64,000 nt of DNA, taken from NCBI GenBank assembly GCA_965242785.1, contig CBDETA010000004.1, positions 1,116,001 to 1,180,000 of the forward strand, in the 5' to 3' direction. Shown piece by piece: positions 1 through 9,251 of the stretch (position 1 is the first letter of the stretch; the number at the start of each line of letters is the position of its first letter). Under the pieces are notes generated by a model. That model was not told the origin of the DNA, did not search any database, and worked only from the letters and a program-made list of their open reading frames with translations. Source of the DNA: Maricaulis sp965242785 (GTDB lineage: Bacteria; Pseudomonadota; Alphaproteobacteria; Caulobacterales; Maricaulaceae). The translations under genes were made by a program, and so were the position numbers.

Positions 1-716
1 ACCCTGATACGATCGCAACTGACTCCTGGTTGGAGCGCCTTACCGCTGGTGCTCGTCGTTGGCCAGAGGCCGGCGCGTTCGGATCTACGCAAGTTCAGCT
101 GGATGACCCTCAGCTTTTGGATGGTGCTGGCGACGAATGGCACGCTGCCGGGGTCGGTTGGAGGGCCCTTGAGGGCCATCCGGTCAGTGGGAATCGGTCC
201 GAAGGTGAGACCTTCTCTCCATGTGCGGCCGCCGCGCTATACCGTAGAGAGTTGTTCCTCGAGTTGGGCGGCTTCGATGAAGCCTTCTTCTGTTATTGCG
301 AAGACATCGACCTGGGCTTTCGGCTCAGACTGCGGGGATACCCGTGTGCCCAAATCCCCGACGCCGTCGTATTTCACGCGGGCTCGGGGACTACAGGGAA
401 AGTTTCCGAGTTTACATTGTTTCATGGCCACCGAAATCGAGTGTGGGTGTTCATGAAAAACACGCCTGGATGGTTGATGTGGGTGCTGTGGCCTTGGCAT
501 ATCTACCTCAATCGTCTTATGCTGGCCTCCGCCCCCAGCGAAGAATACCGTCGCATACTTCGTCGAGCCTATGACGCGGCTTGGGCCGGGCGAAGGCAGG
601 TTCTGCGCGAGAGGGTAAAGGTGCAGCGTGGTCGCCGCCTCAGTATTCTTGAGTTTGTGAAAGTAGCGGCTTGGCGCCGCGAGCAAATCGTACGTCGGGC
701 CCCGCTTCGACAGTAG
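1..716 (+). CDS. Glycosyltransferase family 2, 5' end outside window
   Basis: C-terminal part of a GT2-type glycosyltransferase, probably adding a sugar to a surface polysaccharide at the cytoplasmic membrane. The frame is open from base 3 (P-D-T-I-A-T-D-S-W-L-E before the first possible TTG at 30), so the true start lies to the left. Visible are FGSTQ, then GGFDEAFFCYCEDIDLGFRL (the acceptor-side ED.D motif of rhamnosyltransferase-like GT2 enzymes) and VWVFMKNTPGWL. The same blocks in the same order occur in the gene at 31441-32454, so the two are paralogues; by that alignment roughly the first 100 residues are missing here. The gene ends four bases before the convergent phosphatase gene. 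Donor and acceptor cannot be read from the sequence. Confidence 0.85.
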   Translation, partial: PDTIATDSWLERLTAGARRWPEAGAFGSTQVQLDDPQLLDGAGDEWHAAGVGWRALEGHPVSGNRSEGETFSPCAAAALYRRELFLELGGFDEAFFCYCEDIDLGFRLRLRGYPCAQIPDAVVFHAGSGTTGKVSEFTLFHGHRNRVWVFMKNTPGWLMWVLWPWHIYLNRLMLASAPSEEYRRILRRAYDAAWAGRRQVLRERVKVQRGRRLSILEFVKVAAWRREQIVRRAPLRQ

Positions 717-720
717 GCGT

Positions 721-1326
721 CTATCCGAGTATTTCGTCGACAACCGATCTGAGGTTTGCGCCTACCGAACAGGCTATGCCAGGCCCTTGCTCTGCATACT
801 CCCGGTGCCCGTGGCCGGTGAGGACGAGGTAATTCCTCTTCACCCCAGCTCGGTGGCCAGCCAGCAGGTCGGAATGCTTATCACCGACCATAAAGCACCT
901 GCTCGGCTCAATTCGTTCGTGCTCGAGAATTTTCAGGAGCATGCCTGGATTCGGCTTTCTCCAAGGGTGATCAGGCACGTTATGGGGCCACACGCCTTCT
1001 TTATGATGGGCGCAAGCGGCTGTGTAATCGAAACCGGGTATCCCTATCTGTTTTTCAACTTCCTCTTGGATCATCTCAAAGTCTTTCCAAGTATAGTAGC
1101 CTCGACCAACACCCGATTGATTGGTTACGATCGCGACGACCCAGTTGTTCTCTATCAAATCTAGAACGGAGTCGCGAGCGCCGGCGGTCAGGCGGACCTC
1201 ATCCGGACTTGCAAGGTAATTCGTCTCTTCGACTACTACACCGTCACGATCTAGAAACGCGATCCCCCGTACCTGCTCGAGGGAACGTCGTCTCATTCTG
1301 AAAAATATACCTGAATCCAAACGCAT
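721..1326 (-). CDS. gmhB: HAD-IIIA histidinol/heptose-bisphosphate phosphatase, GmhB-like
   Basis: Likely D-glycero-D-manno-heptose 1,7-bisphosphate phosphatase of GDP-heptose synthesis. HAD motifs are all present: FLDRDGVV (nucleophile Asp and second Asp), TNQSGVGRG, RKPNPGM (motif III Lys) and GDKHSD (motif IV). The length of about 200 residues fits the family. The Cys-rich zinc loop usual in GmhB (C-x-H ... C-x-C) is reduced to C-A-H-H with no later Cys pair, so metal binding may be altered. The ATG at 1326 has no clear ribosome site; the in-frame ATG at 1296, closer to the first HAD motif, is an alternative. HddA- and HddC-like genes at 9252-11020 supply the kinase and guanylyltransferase steps. 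The assignment to heptose rests on that context. Confidence 0.8.
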   Translation of the reverse strand: MRLDSGIFFRMRRRSLEQVRGIAFLDRDGVVVEETNYLASPDEVRLTAGARDSVLDLIENNWVVAIVTNQSGVGRGYYTWKDFEMIQEEVEKQIGIPGFDYTAACAHHKEGVWPHNVPDHPWRKPNPGMLLKILEHERIEPSRCFMVGDKHSDLLAGHRAGVKRNYLVLTGHGHREYAEQGPGIACSVGANLRSVVDEILG

Positions 1327-1440
1327 TTAGTTAGTTTTCTAAGACAAATTCGGGGCCGCCGAAGGCAGCTGTCGTGAGGTCATTGCACTAGCAGAGGGGA
1401 TCACGTAAAAAAACCCTAAACTGGATGTGCGGGTGAGCAA

Positions 1441-2217
1441 ATGACCCAGAATTTGGTGCTGGCTAGGCGGCTGGCAGTCCGTGAAATCGTGTCGCGCTAC
1501 CGGGGGGCATGGCTCGGAGCCGTATGGATCATCGTGGCGCCTATTGCTACTTTGATGATCTATTTGTTTGTCTTCACAGTGGTTTTCGAGGCTCGTTGGG
1601 GTGGGGTCCCGGGTGAGCGCGGTGCGTTTGGCGTGGTCATTTTTCTGGGGCTCACAATATATGGCTTTCTTTCGGAGGTTCTTACTAAGGCGACAGGGAG
1701 CATATTAAGTCACAAGAACTACGTTACGAAGGTTGTTTTTCCTCTTGAGTCTATTCCGGTTTCTGTTGTTCTGGTCGCGTTGTTTTATTTCGTGATGAAC
1801 TTTTCTATTTATTTGATTGCGCACTTTTTTGTGTTTGGAGTGCCGTCGATTGTGTCGTTGTTGTTCCCTGTGGTCTTTCTTCCCTTGGTTGTATTTTCTA
1901 TAGGTGCGGCTTTCTGCGTTGCTGCCATATCCACCTACGTACGGGATGTTTCGCAGGTGATTTATCTCGGTACGGTCGCGCTGCTGTTTTTGTGCCCAAT
2001 ATTTTACCCGCTCGAGAGTGTCCCTGCGGGCGCGCGCGGGCTGATGTACTGGAATCCTCTGACCGTTATCGTGGAGAATGGCCGCCGCGTTTTGATTGAC
2101 GGCGTTTTGCCTGTCTGGGGCGATCTGGCACTTAATGCGTTAGCTAGTTTTGTGGTTTTGGCCCTGGGAATATTGGTTTTCCAGCGTCTGCGTAAGGGAT
2201 TTTCGGATGTCGTGTGA
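1441..2217 (+). CDS. wzm: ABC-2 polysaccharide export permease (Wzm-like)
   Basis: Membrane subunit of an ABC transporter that moves a finished lipid-linked polysaccharide, typically O antigen, across the inner membrane. The protein has 258 residues, the usual size of Wzm/KpsM/RfbA permeases, with an amphipathic N-terminus (LAVREIVSRYRGAWLG, typical for this family) and about six hydrophobic segments, starting at VWIIVAPIATLMIYLFVF. The conserved late block CPIFYPLESVPAG ... YWNPLTVIVENGR precedes the last membrane span. Its stop overlaps the start of the ATPase gene by 11 bases, so the two are translationally coupled. Codon use is T-rich compared with the right half of the window. This gene diverges from the GmhB-like gene, and the 114 bases between them must hold both promoters. 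Confidence 0.93.
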   Translation: MTQNLVLARRLAVREIVSRYRGAWLGAVWIIVAPIATLMIYLFVFTVVFEARWGGVPGERGAFGVVIFLGLTIYGFLSEVLTKATGSILSHKNYVTKVVFPLESIPVSVVLVALFYFVMNFSIYLIAHFFVFGVPSIVSLLFPVVFLPLVVFSIGAAFCVAAISTYVRDVSQVIYLGTVALLFLCPIFYPLESVPAGARGLMYWNPLTVIVENGRRVLIDGVLPVWGDLALNALASFVVLALGILVFQRLRKGFSDVV

Positions 2218-3538
2218 TGGCGTTTTGTTAGAGGTGCGGGGGCTGTCCAAGTCCTACCGGCTTTCAGAATCGTCTAAAGACCGAGTTTCGGAATTGCTTT
2301 CCCTGCGCTTGGGCGGCAAAACGGTTGAATATCCGGCACTCAGCGATGTTTCGTTTACGGCGCGCCGGGGCGAAGCGCTGGCTATCATCGGTCGGAATGG
2401 GTCGGGTAAGTCGACATTGCTTCAGCTTGTCGCTGGCACGCTTGCCCCAACGGCTGGTCAAGTCCAAGCTTTTGGGCGTGTTGCGGCTCTCTTAGAGCTT
2501 GGCGCCGGTTTTAATCATGAATTCACGGGGCGCGAAAACGTCTATATCGCTGGGTCAGCGCTTGGTCTCAGTGAGTCTGAGATAGAACGCAAGCTCGGTT
2601 CGATTATCGAATTCGCTTCTATTGGGGATTTTATTGATCAGCCGGTCAAGGTTTATTCCAGCGGGATGTTTGCGAGGCTCGCGTTTTCCGTAGCGGCTCA
2701 TGTTGAAGCGGATATTTTGATCATCGATGAAATTCTCGGTGTCGGCGATGCGGCTTTTTTTCAAAAATGCATGCGATTTATTCGATCATTCAAGAAGACC
2801 GGGCTTCTGATATTTGTTTCTCATGATCCCTCATCTGTGGTGGCCTTGTGCGAGCGCGCGTTGTGGTTGGATGCGGGCCAGGTTCGCATGGAGGGCGATG
2901 CGAAGGACGTCGTGCACAATTACACTGCAGCTTTACAACAGGAGCGCGTGGGAGAGACCTTCAAGATCGGAGGGCGGCGCAAAGCGAGCCCTTTTCAGGA
3001 GGTGACGCCTGAAGATCAACGGCACAAGTTGATCAGCGATTCCCACCACCAGAACCGTATTGAAGTGTTCAGTTTTGACCCGGATGCTCCTTGGTTCGGT
3101 GAGCGAGGCGCAGAGATATCTTCAGTGTCTCTTGAGAGTGCAGGTGGGGGGCAGCTCGGTGACTTGCTGGGCGGAGAGGAATTGGCAATTCGGGTAACGT
3201 GTAAGGCTAACCAGACAATTGATCGCCCGATTGTGGGCTTTTATGTCAAAAACAACCTTGGGCAGGCCCTGTTCGGCGATAACACATTCTTGTCTTACGA
3301 GGGCCGAGATATTCAAGTCCAGTCGGGGGAAGTATTCGAGGGGCTTTTCGAGTTCCGCATGCCCTATTTGCCCAATGGCGATTATTCGATAAGCGCCGCA
3401 GTCGCGGAGGGGACCCAGGTCGACCACGTTCATCACCATTGGGTTGATGACGCCCTGTTCTTCCGTGTTACCTCAGGGCCAGGTATCAGGGGATTGGTCG
3501 GTATCCCCATGAAAAATATCGAATTCAAATTCAACTAA
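2207..3538 (+). CDS. wzt: ABC polysaccharide export ATPase with C-terminal glycan-binding domain (Wzt-like)
   Basis: ATPase partner of Wzm, 443 residues. The Walker A GRNGSGKST is at residues 62-70, the divergent signature YSSGMFARLAF (typical of Wzt/KpsT in place of LSGGQ) near 150, Walker B ADILIIDE near 168 and the H-loop FVSHD near 204. After the ~240-residue ATPase comes a linker and a beta-rich domain (about 300-440, IEVFSFDPDA ... LPNGDYSISAAVAEGT) as in O9a-type Wzt, where it recognises the modified non-reducing end of the O chain. I use the ATG at 2207, inside the end of wzm; an upstream in-frame start at 2150 would add a non-conserved tail. A terminally modified O-chain substrate is implied, and the methyltransferase domain in the next gene is a candidate capping enzyme. 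Confidence 0.93.
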   Translation: MSCDGVLLEVRGLSKSYRLSESSKDRVSELLSLRLGGKTVEYPALSDVSFTARRGEALAIIGRNGSGKSTLLQLVAGTLAPTAGQVQAFGRVAALLELGAGFNHEFTGRENVYIAGSALGLSESEIERKLGSIIEFASIGDFIDQPVKVYSSGMFARLAFSVAAHVEADILIIDEILGVGDAAFFQKCMRFIRSFKKTGLLIFVSHDPSSVVALCERALWLDAGQVRMEGDAKDVVHNYTAALQQERVGETFKIGGRRKASPFQEVTPEDQRHKLISDSHHQNRIEVFSFDPDAPWFGERGAEISSVSLESAGGGQLGDLLGGEELAIRVTCKANQTIDRPIVGFYVKNNLGQALFGDNTFLSYEGRDIQVQSGEVFEGLFEFRMPYLPNGDYSISAAVAEGTQVDHVHHHWVDDALFFRVTSGPGIRGLVGIPMKNIEFKFN

Positions 3539-3563
3539 TGACATTCCTTCATCGGAGTACCTT

Positions 3564-6500
3564 ATGACCTATCCGCCGCGCCGGCTTTGGGCGAAGCCCG
3601 ACACCCCCGAGCCCATGGACTTTGACGGGGAGCGATTTACGTCCGGGCTTCGGGGGGAGATAGAGCACGAGCATCTGCATCGGTATTTCGCTGCTTTGGA
3701 GTTATGCGCTGATCGCGCCGTGCTAGATATTGCTTGTGGCGAGGGTTATGGTTCCTCGCTACTAGGTAGAGTGGCGCAGTCAGTTTGCGGCGTCGATATA
3801 AGTACAGATGCTATTCGCCACGCAAAGGCGAACTATTCTACTGACACTGTGACGTTCTCAGAGGGCGATGCAACGAGCATTCCCTTGGGAGATCAAAGTG
3901 TTGATGTTGTGGTGTCGTTCGAGACGATCGAACACATTCATGGCCAAGAGCAGTTTCTTGATGAAATTAAGCGGGTGCTTAAGCAGGACGGCATCCTCAT
4001 AATGTCTAGTCCCGACCGTGATATTTATTCTGCTCCTGGGGAATTGCCGAACCCCCACCATGTCGCGGAATTGAATCGCGAGGAACTTCTGAAACTGATC
4101 CAAAGCCGATTCAAGAATGTCAACTTGCTGGGGCAAAACCTCGTAAAGGGGTCGGCAATTTATGGCGCAAAGGCCGGCCTGACGACCCAATTTGTGGAGT
4201 ATCCGTACGCCCGGGTTGGGGAGTTTGAAGGGCTGGACAGGGCAAAATATCTCATTGCCGTGGCAAGTGACTCTAAGCTGCCCGAACTGACGTCGTCTAT
4301 CTATGACGGTGCAGTGTTTTTCGCCAATCAGGAGATAGAGGCAGAGAAGCGCGAGGCGGAGCTCAATTCCCTAATAGAGAAATTGCAGGAGGAGCTTTAT
4401 CAGGCGGAGGCCCGAGCTGAGTCGGGCGCGACTCGATTAAGTGACTTGGAAAGTTCGCTCGAAGAGGCGCGTGCGGCAGCCAAGAAACTGGCTCATGATC
4501 TGACGGTTGCGCAAACCCGATCGGAATCGGCTTCGGAGCAGATAGACGCCCTTAAAGCCCAGCTCCGCGAGCAGGGCAAGCGGGGTGATGAGTATAAGAA
4601 GGTTACTCAAATCCTGGCCGGCCTCAAGGAGCGCGTTGAGGATCTGAAAGAGGGTGTCTCGGCTGCTAGAGAAAATGACGGACGCTTGTTGGCACTAGTG
4701 GCGTCTAGCACTGCTGTCATCGAGCCCTCCGAGGTCGAGGAGCTCCAGGCTGCCATTGCAAAATTGAAGTGTGACTTAGATGCACGAGTAGGTCAGATTG
4801 CCTTCTTGGAAGGCCAAATCTCCGACCTGAATTCAACCCTGCCTCACGTGACGGACGGCTCGGAGCGTATCGAGCAATCGCTGAAACTCCTCTCTGAATT
4901 CATTCACAATCGTGAAGCCACGCATCCGGAGCGTATTGCAGCGTATTTGCGGGCGGCCAGGCAGCAAACTCCGTCCCATTTTCAATTAAATGTCGTGAAG
5001 GAAAAGGTGAGTGAGAAGGTTTTGGGGCGGCGACTTCTAAACCCGACTTTGACCGCGCTCCAGACCCGTTGTGTCGCCAGCCCCTTGTTCTTGCCCGGTC
5101 TTCCGAACGCCGAAAAGCAGAGGCGAGTGCGACAGGAATGGGGTAACAGTGATTGGTCCCAGTTGTTGCATCCACTTTTCGATTTGGAGACCTATCAGCG
5201 CGAGTCGGGACTTTCTTCTGCTACCTCGAAAGAGCTATTTCTTGATTTCTTGGAGCGCGGTGGCGATGCGGGCCTGACAACGCATCCGCTTTTTGATCCA
5301 GTCTTTTATTCTTCACAGCGCGGGAGCCGGTCCACAGGACTCTCTCCGGTCGAGGATTACGTCCTGCATGGCGCCTGCGAGTTGCTGAACCCGCATCCCT
5401 TATTTGACTCCAAGTTCTACGTCGGTCAGGGGGCGATGAGCTTTGCGGCGGGTGATGACCCTCTGAGCCACTACATGAGGCAAGGCGACGGGTTGTTCGA
5501 CCCGTTCCCGCTCTTCAGCGAAACCTGGTATCTGAAGAACAATCCAGACGTGGCAGCAAGTGGCCAAAGAGGACTCGTCCACTTCGTGCTTCAAGGTTTC
5601 CAAGAAGGCAGATCGCCTCACCCGATGTTCGATTTGAACTATTATCTCGATAGCTATCCGGATGTGGCAAATGGTGGGGTCAACCCGCTCGAGCACTACT
5701 ATCGAAATGGCCATCGTGAAGGCCGTCGGCCTTGCCCTGGATTTGACCCCGCTGCATACCTGGAAGCCAATCCCGATGTTGCGAGTGCCGGAGTTGAGCC
5801 CCTGGAGCACTTTGTGCGGTGGGGTATGTTTGAGGGACGTACGCCAGGTAATGGGAGCGGCGCGCGAAACCTGAGTGATGGTGAGAGCGACGAGCAATGG
5901 GCCCAATATCAAGAGTTGAAAGCGCTATTAACTCAGGATTACCGAGCCACTATCGAAAGGTTCGAGGAGCAGGCGTGTCTTCCTGTAAGATCAGGCAGTG
6001 AAAACTTGGCCAATGCGGTTCGTAGTCTTCATTTCGCAACTCCGACTTCTCCATCAGTCTCGATTGTAATTCCGACATTTAACAACAAGCGCTACACAGT
6101 GGAATGCTTGATGTCGATTTCGCGAGCTCGCACCACAGTTAGCTACGAAATCATCATTGCGGATGATTGTTCGGAGGATGGAACGGCGGAGCTCCTATCG
6201 GACATCCCCGGAATTAATGTTCTGAAGGCGAAGAAAAATCTGGGATTCCTCCGGAATTGTAATCGAGCCGCACAACATGCAGCTGGACAATACATTCTGT
6301 TTCTAAATAACGATGTTCAGGTCCTAGATGGGTGGCTGGATGAACTCCTGGATACTTTGAAAACTAGTGATGATATAGGCGTAGCAGGGCCGAAGATACT
6401 GTATCCAAATGGACGGCTTCAAGAAGCGGGTGCCCGAATAAATCCTGATGGTAGTGCAGAGCTAATCGGACTGTTTGAAAATCCGAATCTGCCGCGGTAT

Positions 6501-7874
6501 TGTTATGATAGGGATGTGGACTATGTTTCTGGTGCATGTCTAATCACGCGTCTGGATGACTTCAAAGAACTTGGCGGGTTCGATACTATATACGCTCCTG
6601 CATATTACGAAGATTCGGACTATTGTTTTCGCCTCCGGAAAAAGGGCAAGCGCGTTGTTTACAGCAGCAAGAGCCGCGTAGTTCACCACCTGAGTGTTAC
6701 ATCTCAGTCAGTTGATGATAAATACAAGGCCCGAAATGTTGCTCGAAACCAGCAAATATTTGTCGAGCGTTGGCGAGAGGAGCTGGAGTCCCTCGAAAGC
6801 GTGCGGACGATCGCGTTCTATTTGCCGCAGTATCATTCCATTTCGGAGAATGATCGTTGGTGGGGCAAGGGTTTTACCGAGTGGACAAATGTCACCCGGG
6901 CCAATCCGAATTTTGTGGGTCACTATCAACCTCAGCTGCCAGCGGATCTTGGTTTCTATGATCTGACAGACGGAAAAACCCTGCAGGCTCAGGCGGATCT
7001 TGCGCGTCGATACGGCGTCGATGGATTCATGTTCTATTACTATTGGTTCAATGGGCGGCGCGTTTTGGAGCGGCCCCTTGAAGGCATCCTGGAAGATGAC
7101 TCCAACTTCGATTTCCCGTTCTGCCTCTGTTGGGCCAATGAAAATTGGACCCGGACTTGGGACGGCATGGAGAAAGATGTTCTTCTAGAGCAGGTTTACT
7201 CAGCGGACGACGACAAGGCTATAATTGTCGATCTGATGCGCTTCCTAGAGAACAAAAACTACATCCGGGTCAATGGAAAGCCATTGGTGGTCATTTATCG
7301 ACCCGAGCTCATGCCGAATCCAGAATTAACGGTAGAGCGTTGGCGCCGCGAGTGCCGAGAGCGTGGTATTGGCGAGATCTACCTGTGTTTCGTCGAAAAT
7401 TTTGAGAAAGCCTTCTCATCGGTGCCGCCCGCCAAGTGGGGGTTCGATGCGTCGATTGAATTCCCACCGTCTCAGGTCGCGACGCCGATTGCCCTGCCGG
7501 GGGCCAAACTCAACCCACAGTATGACGGAGTGGTGAACAGTTACAAAGAGGTGGTTCGTCGGTATCTAGGTTTGCCCCTGCCCAAGTTTACCCGGTTTCG
7601 GGGAGCTATGCCGGGTTGGGATAATACGGCAAGGCGTCAAGACAAGTCATACATCTATCACGGCGCCGGCCCAGGGCGGTTCCAGGCATGGTTGGAGAAG
7701 ATCTATCATCAGACCAAGCAGCAAAATTTTGGTGATGAGCAGTTGATTTTCATCAACGCCTGGAATGAATGGGCCGAGGGGGCGCATCTGGAGCCGGATA
7801 CTCGCTTTGGTCATGGATGGCTCCAAGCAATCCGAGACGCCAAAGACGCTCCGCAGTTTATCGAGCAGGATTAG
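3564..7874 (+). CDS. Giant multidomain polysaccharide enzyme: methyltransferase, coiled coil, 38-residue repeats, GT2, WbsX-like
   Basis: A 1436-residue protein with four recognisable parts. Residues about 20-230 are a class I SAM methyltransferase (motif I VLDIACGEGYG at 53-63). About 255-460 are charged heptad-like coiled coil. Residues 536-761 are six tandem repeats of 37-38 residues. A GT2 glycosyltransferase starts at about 832 (VSIVIPTFNNKRYT), with LNNDVQVLDGW near 912 and YYEDSDYCFRLRKKG near 1015. From about 1081 to the end is a WbsX/GH99-like domain (AFYLPQYH, WWGKGFTEWTNV, WANENWTRTWDG, FINAWNEWAEGAHLEPD). The methyltransferase plus coiled coil resembles WbdD-type chain terminators, which would fit the Wzt glycan-binding domain just upstream; this is inference. 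The gene starts 25 bases after wzt and is probably in the same operon. Confidence 0.9.
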   Translation: MTYPPRRLWAKPDTPEPMDFDGERFTSGLRGEIEHEHLHRYFAALELCADRAVLDIACGEGYGSSLLGRVAQSVCGVDISTDAIRHAKANYSTDTVTFSEGDATSIPLGDQSVDVVVSFETIEHIHGQEQFLDEIKRVLKQDGILIMSSPDRDIYSAPGELPNPHHVAELNREELLKLIQSRFKNVNLLGQNLVKGSAIYGAKAGLTTQFVEYPYARVGEFEGLDRAKYLIAVASDSKLPELTSSIYDGAVFFANQEIEAEKREAELNSLIEKLQEELYQAEARAESGATRLSDLESSLEEARAAAKKLAHDLTVAQTRSESASEQIDALKAQLREQGKRGDEYKKVTQILAGLKERVEDLKEGVSAARENDGRLLALVASSTAVIEPSEVEELQAAIAKLKCDLDARVGQIAFLEGQISDLNSTLPHVTDGSERIEQSLKLLSEFIHNREATHPERIAAYLRAARQQTPSHFQLNVVKEKVSEKVLGRRLLNPTLTALQTRCVASPLFLPGLPNAEKQRRVRQEWGNSDWSQLLHPLFDLETYQRESGLSSATSKELFLDFLERGGDAGLTTHPLFDPVFYSSQRGSRSTGLSPVEDYVLHGACELLNPHPLFDSKFYVGQGAMSFAAGDDPLSHYMRQGDGLFDPFPLFSETWYLKNNPDVAASGQRGLVHFVLQGFQEGRSPHPMFDLNYYLDSYPDVANGGVNPLEHYYRNGHREGRRPCPGFDPAAYLEANPDVASAGVEPLEHFVRWGMFEGRTPGNGSGARNLSDGESDEQWAQYQELKALLTQDYRATIERFEEQACLPVRSGSENLANAVRSLHFATPTSPSVSIVIPTFNNKRYTVECLMSISRARTTVSYEIIIADDCSEDGTAELLSDIPGINVLKAKKNLGFLRNCNRAAQHAAGQYILFLNNDVQVLDGWLDELLDTLKTSDDIGVAGPKILYPNGRLQEAGARINPDGSAELIGLFENPNLPRYCYDRDVDYVSGACLITRLDDFKELGGFDTIYAPAYYEDSDYCFRLRKKGKRVVYSSKSRVVHHLSVTSQSVDDKYKARNVARNQQIFVERWREELESLESVRTIAFYLPQYHSISENDRWWGKGFTEWTNVTRANPNFVGHYQPQLPADLGFYDLTDGKTLQAQADLARRYGVDGFMFYYYWFNGRRVLERPLEGILEDDSNFDFPFCLCWANENWTRTWDGMEKDVLLEQVYSADDDKAIIVDLMRFLENKNYIRVNGKPLVVIYRPELMPNPELTVERWRRECRERGIGEIYLCFVENFEKAFSSVPPAKWGFDASIEFPPSQVATPIALPGAKLNPQYDGVVNSYKEVVRRYLGLPLPKFTRFRGAMPGWDNTARRQDKSYIYHGAGPGRFQAWLEKIYHQTKQQNFGDEQLIFINAWNEWAEGAHLEPDTRFGHGWLQAIRDAKDAPQFIEQD
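5169..5846 (+). repeat. Six tandem 37-38-residue repeats inside the giant glycosyltransferase
   Basis: Residues 536-761 of the 3564-7874 product. Each unit starts H/F/C-P-x-F-D/S, continues with an aromatic and Y-L, then in later copies N-P-D-V-A-x-x-G-x-x-P-L-x-H-F/Y, and ends G-x-x-E-G-R-x-P. The last three units match each other best; the first three have lost the NPDVA block. The DNA is diverged, so this is an old protein repeat and not a recent tandem duplication. Similar NPDVA/EGR repeats occur in other large bacterial surface-glycan enzymes; I know of no assigned function. Confidence 0.85.
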
Positions 7875-7878
7875 AGAA

Positions 7879-9021
7879 ATGGACAAGTCCCACGACAGCG
7901 ATACGGTCCTGATCGGTCACCCGTTTGCACCGATTGGCATGGGGGAGCATGTGCGGTCCGCCTATCGCGCTTTCAAGGCGGCGGGAGCCTCGGCGGGCAT
8001 CTATGATATTTACAAGCTCGCCCCCCGTACGGACGCGGATTATGTTAGAAATTTTGAGTCCGCCCTTTCTTCAAGGATAAGTGATAAAATAAATATTTTC
8101 TGCATAAATGGAGACGAAATTAAGCAAGCAATTGCACATATTAACGACGTGCGCTTTCAGTCTGCCTATAACATAATTTATCCAATGTGGGAGCTTAGTC
8201 GCTATCCCAAGGAGTGGGCTGAGCAACTTTCCCGTTTCGATGAGGTTTGGTCTCCATCTGAATTTGTTACGGATGCGATTGCGAAAGAAGTCGAAATTCC
8301 TGTCACTACTATTCCGCTTGCGGTGGATGTCAGTACGTCTCGATTTTACAGTAGGCGTCACTTCGGAATCCCGGAGGCTGCTTTCTCGATTTTGTTTTTC
8401 TTCGATTTTTCTTCCTATATGTCGCGAAAAAACCCATTTGCATGCATAGATGCTTTTCTGGGGCTTTGTAAGCGTCACCCAGATGGGGCCCAGCATTTGG
8501 TGCTAAAGTACAAAGGTGGAGCTTCAAAGGATCAGTTGGCCCCGATATTTGACCGTTTGGAACCGGTCCGCGACCGGGTGACGGTCCTTGATGGCGAACT
8601 GAGTGATGCTGAGGTCAAAAGCCTGGTTCGAAACTCGGACGTTTTTCTCTCAATGCACCGCTCTGAAGGGTTTGGTCGTGGTCTTGCGGAGGCCATGGCC
8701 TTTGGAAATGCAGCTGTCGGCACTGGATATTCGGGCAATCTTGAATTTATGCCCGAGGAGGCTGCCTTCCTTGTGGACTACAGTCTCATTCCGGTCGGGG
8801 AGGATGAATACCCGCACGCCGAGGATCAATGTTGGGCGGATGCGGATGTTGGTCACGCGGTTGATATCCTTGATAAGCTGGTTGGTGATCCTGAATTGGG
8901 GCGAACGGTAGGGAGGCGAGCCAAGCGTCATCTTGCCACCTATTTTTCCCCCCGCGCTATCGGCCTTCGATACCGCGCGAGGATTGAGGAAATTTGCGCC
9001 GAGAGAACCAGGAATGGGTAA
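7879..9021 (+). CDS. Glycosyltransferase, GT4-like (GT-B fold)
   Basis: A 380-residue retaining-type glycosyltransferase, probably acting on the same polysaccharide. The N-terminal half carries IGHPFAPIGMGEHVRSAYR, a glycine-rich acceptor-side loop. The C-terminal half has FFFDFSSYMSRKNP, LKYKGG, SLVRNSDVFLSMHRSEGFGRG and LAEAMAFGNAAVGTGYSGN, the nucleotide-sugar binding region with the E-x7-E type motif of GT4 enzymes. I chose the ATG at 7879, four bases after the stop of the previous gene; the longer frame from 7765 lies inside that gene and reads as shadow sequence. The middle (8050-8450) is noticeably AT-rich. Sugar specificity is unknown. Confidence 0.85.
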   Translation: MDKSHDSDTVLIGHPFAPIGMGEHVRSAYRAFKAAGASAGIYDIYKLAPRTDADYVRNFESALSSRISDKINIFCINGDEIKQAIAHINDVRFQSAYNIIYPMWELSRYPKEWAEQLSRFDEVWSPSEFVTDAIAKEVEIPVTTIPLAVDVSTSRFYSRRHFGIPEAAFSILFFFDFSSYMSRKNPFACIDAFLGLCKRHPDGAQHLVLKYKGGASKDQLAPIFDRLEPVRDRVTVLDGELSDAEVKSLVRNSDVFLSMHRSEGFGRGLAEAMAFGNAAVGTGYSGNLEFMPEEAAFLVDYSLIPVGEDEYPHAEDQCWADADVGHAVDILDKLVGDPELGRTVGRRAKRHLATYFSPRAIGLRYRARIEEICAERTRNG

Positions 9022-9251
9022 GGACAGGCCGCCGATGACGTCTGGAATGGCCATGTCCTGCAGGCGTGCTGAAGACGCCTTGGGCGGCCCTAGGAGGCCC
9101 GCGCCCCCCGGCGAGGTGGGCTCGACGCCATTTGATGCGCCTCTGGCGCCATTCTCGCTACCTGCTCAGAAGCCGACGCCGGTCCTTGTAGGCTATCGCT
9201 TGGGACGCCATGCTTATCCAACGCTCCGGGACGGAGGCTGTTGAGTTCGAA

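Noticed and set aside
7765..7878. N-terminal extension of the GT4-like gene
   Set aside because: The extension lies inside the end of the 1436-residue gene, whose FINAWNEWAEGAHLEPD motif is real coding sequence; ATG 7879 directly after its stop fits better.
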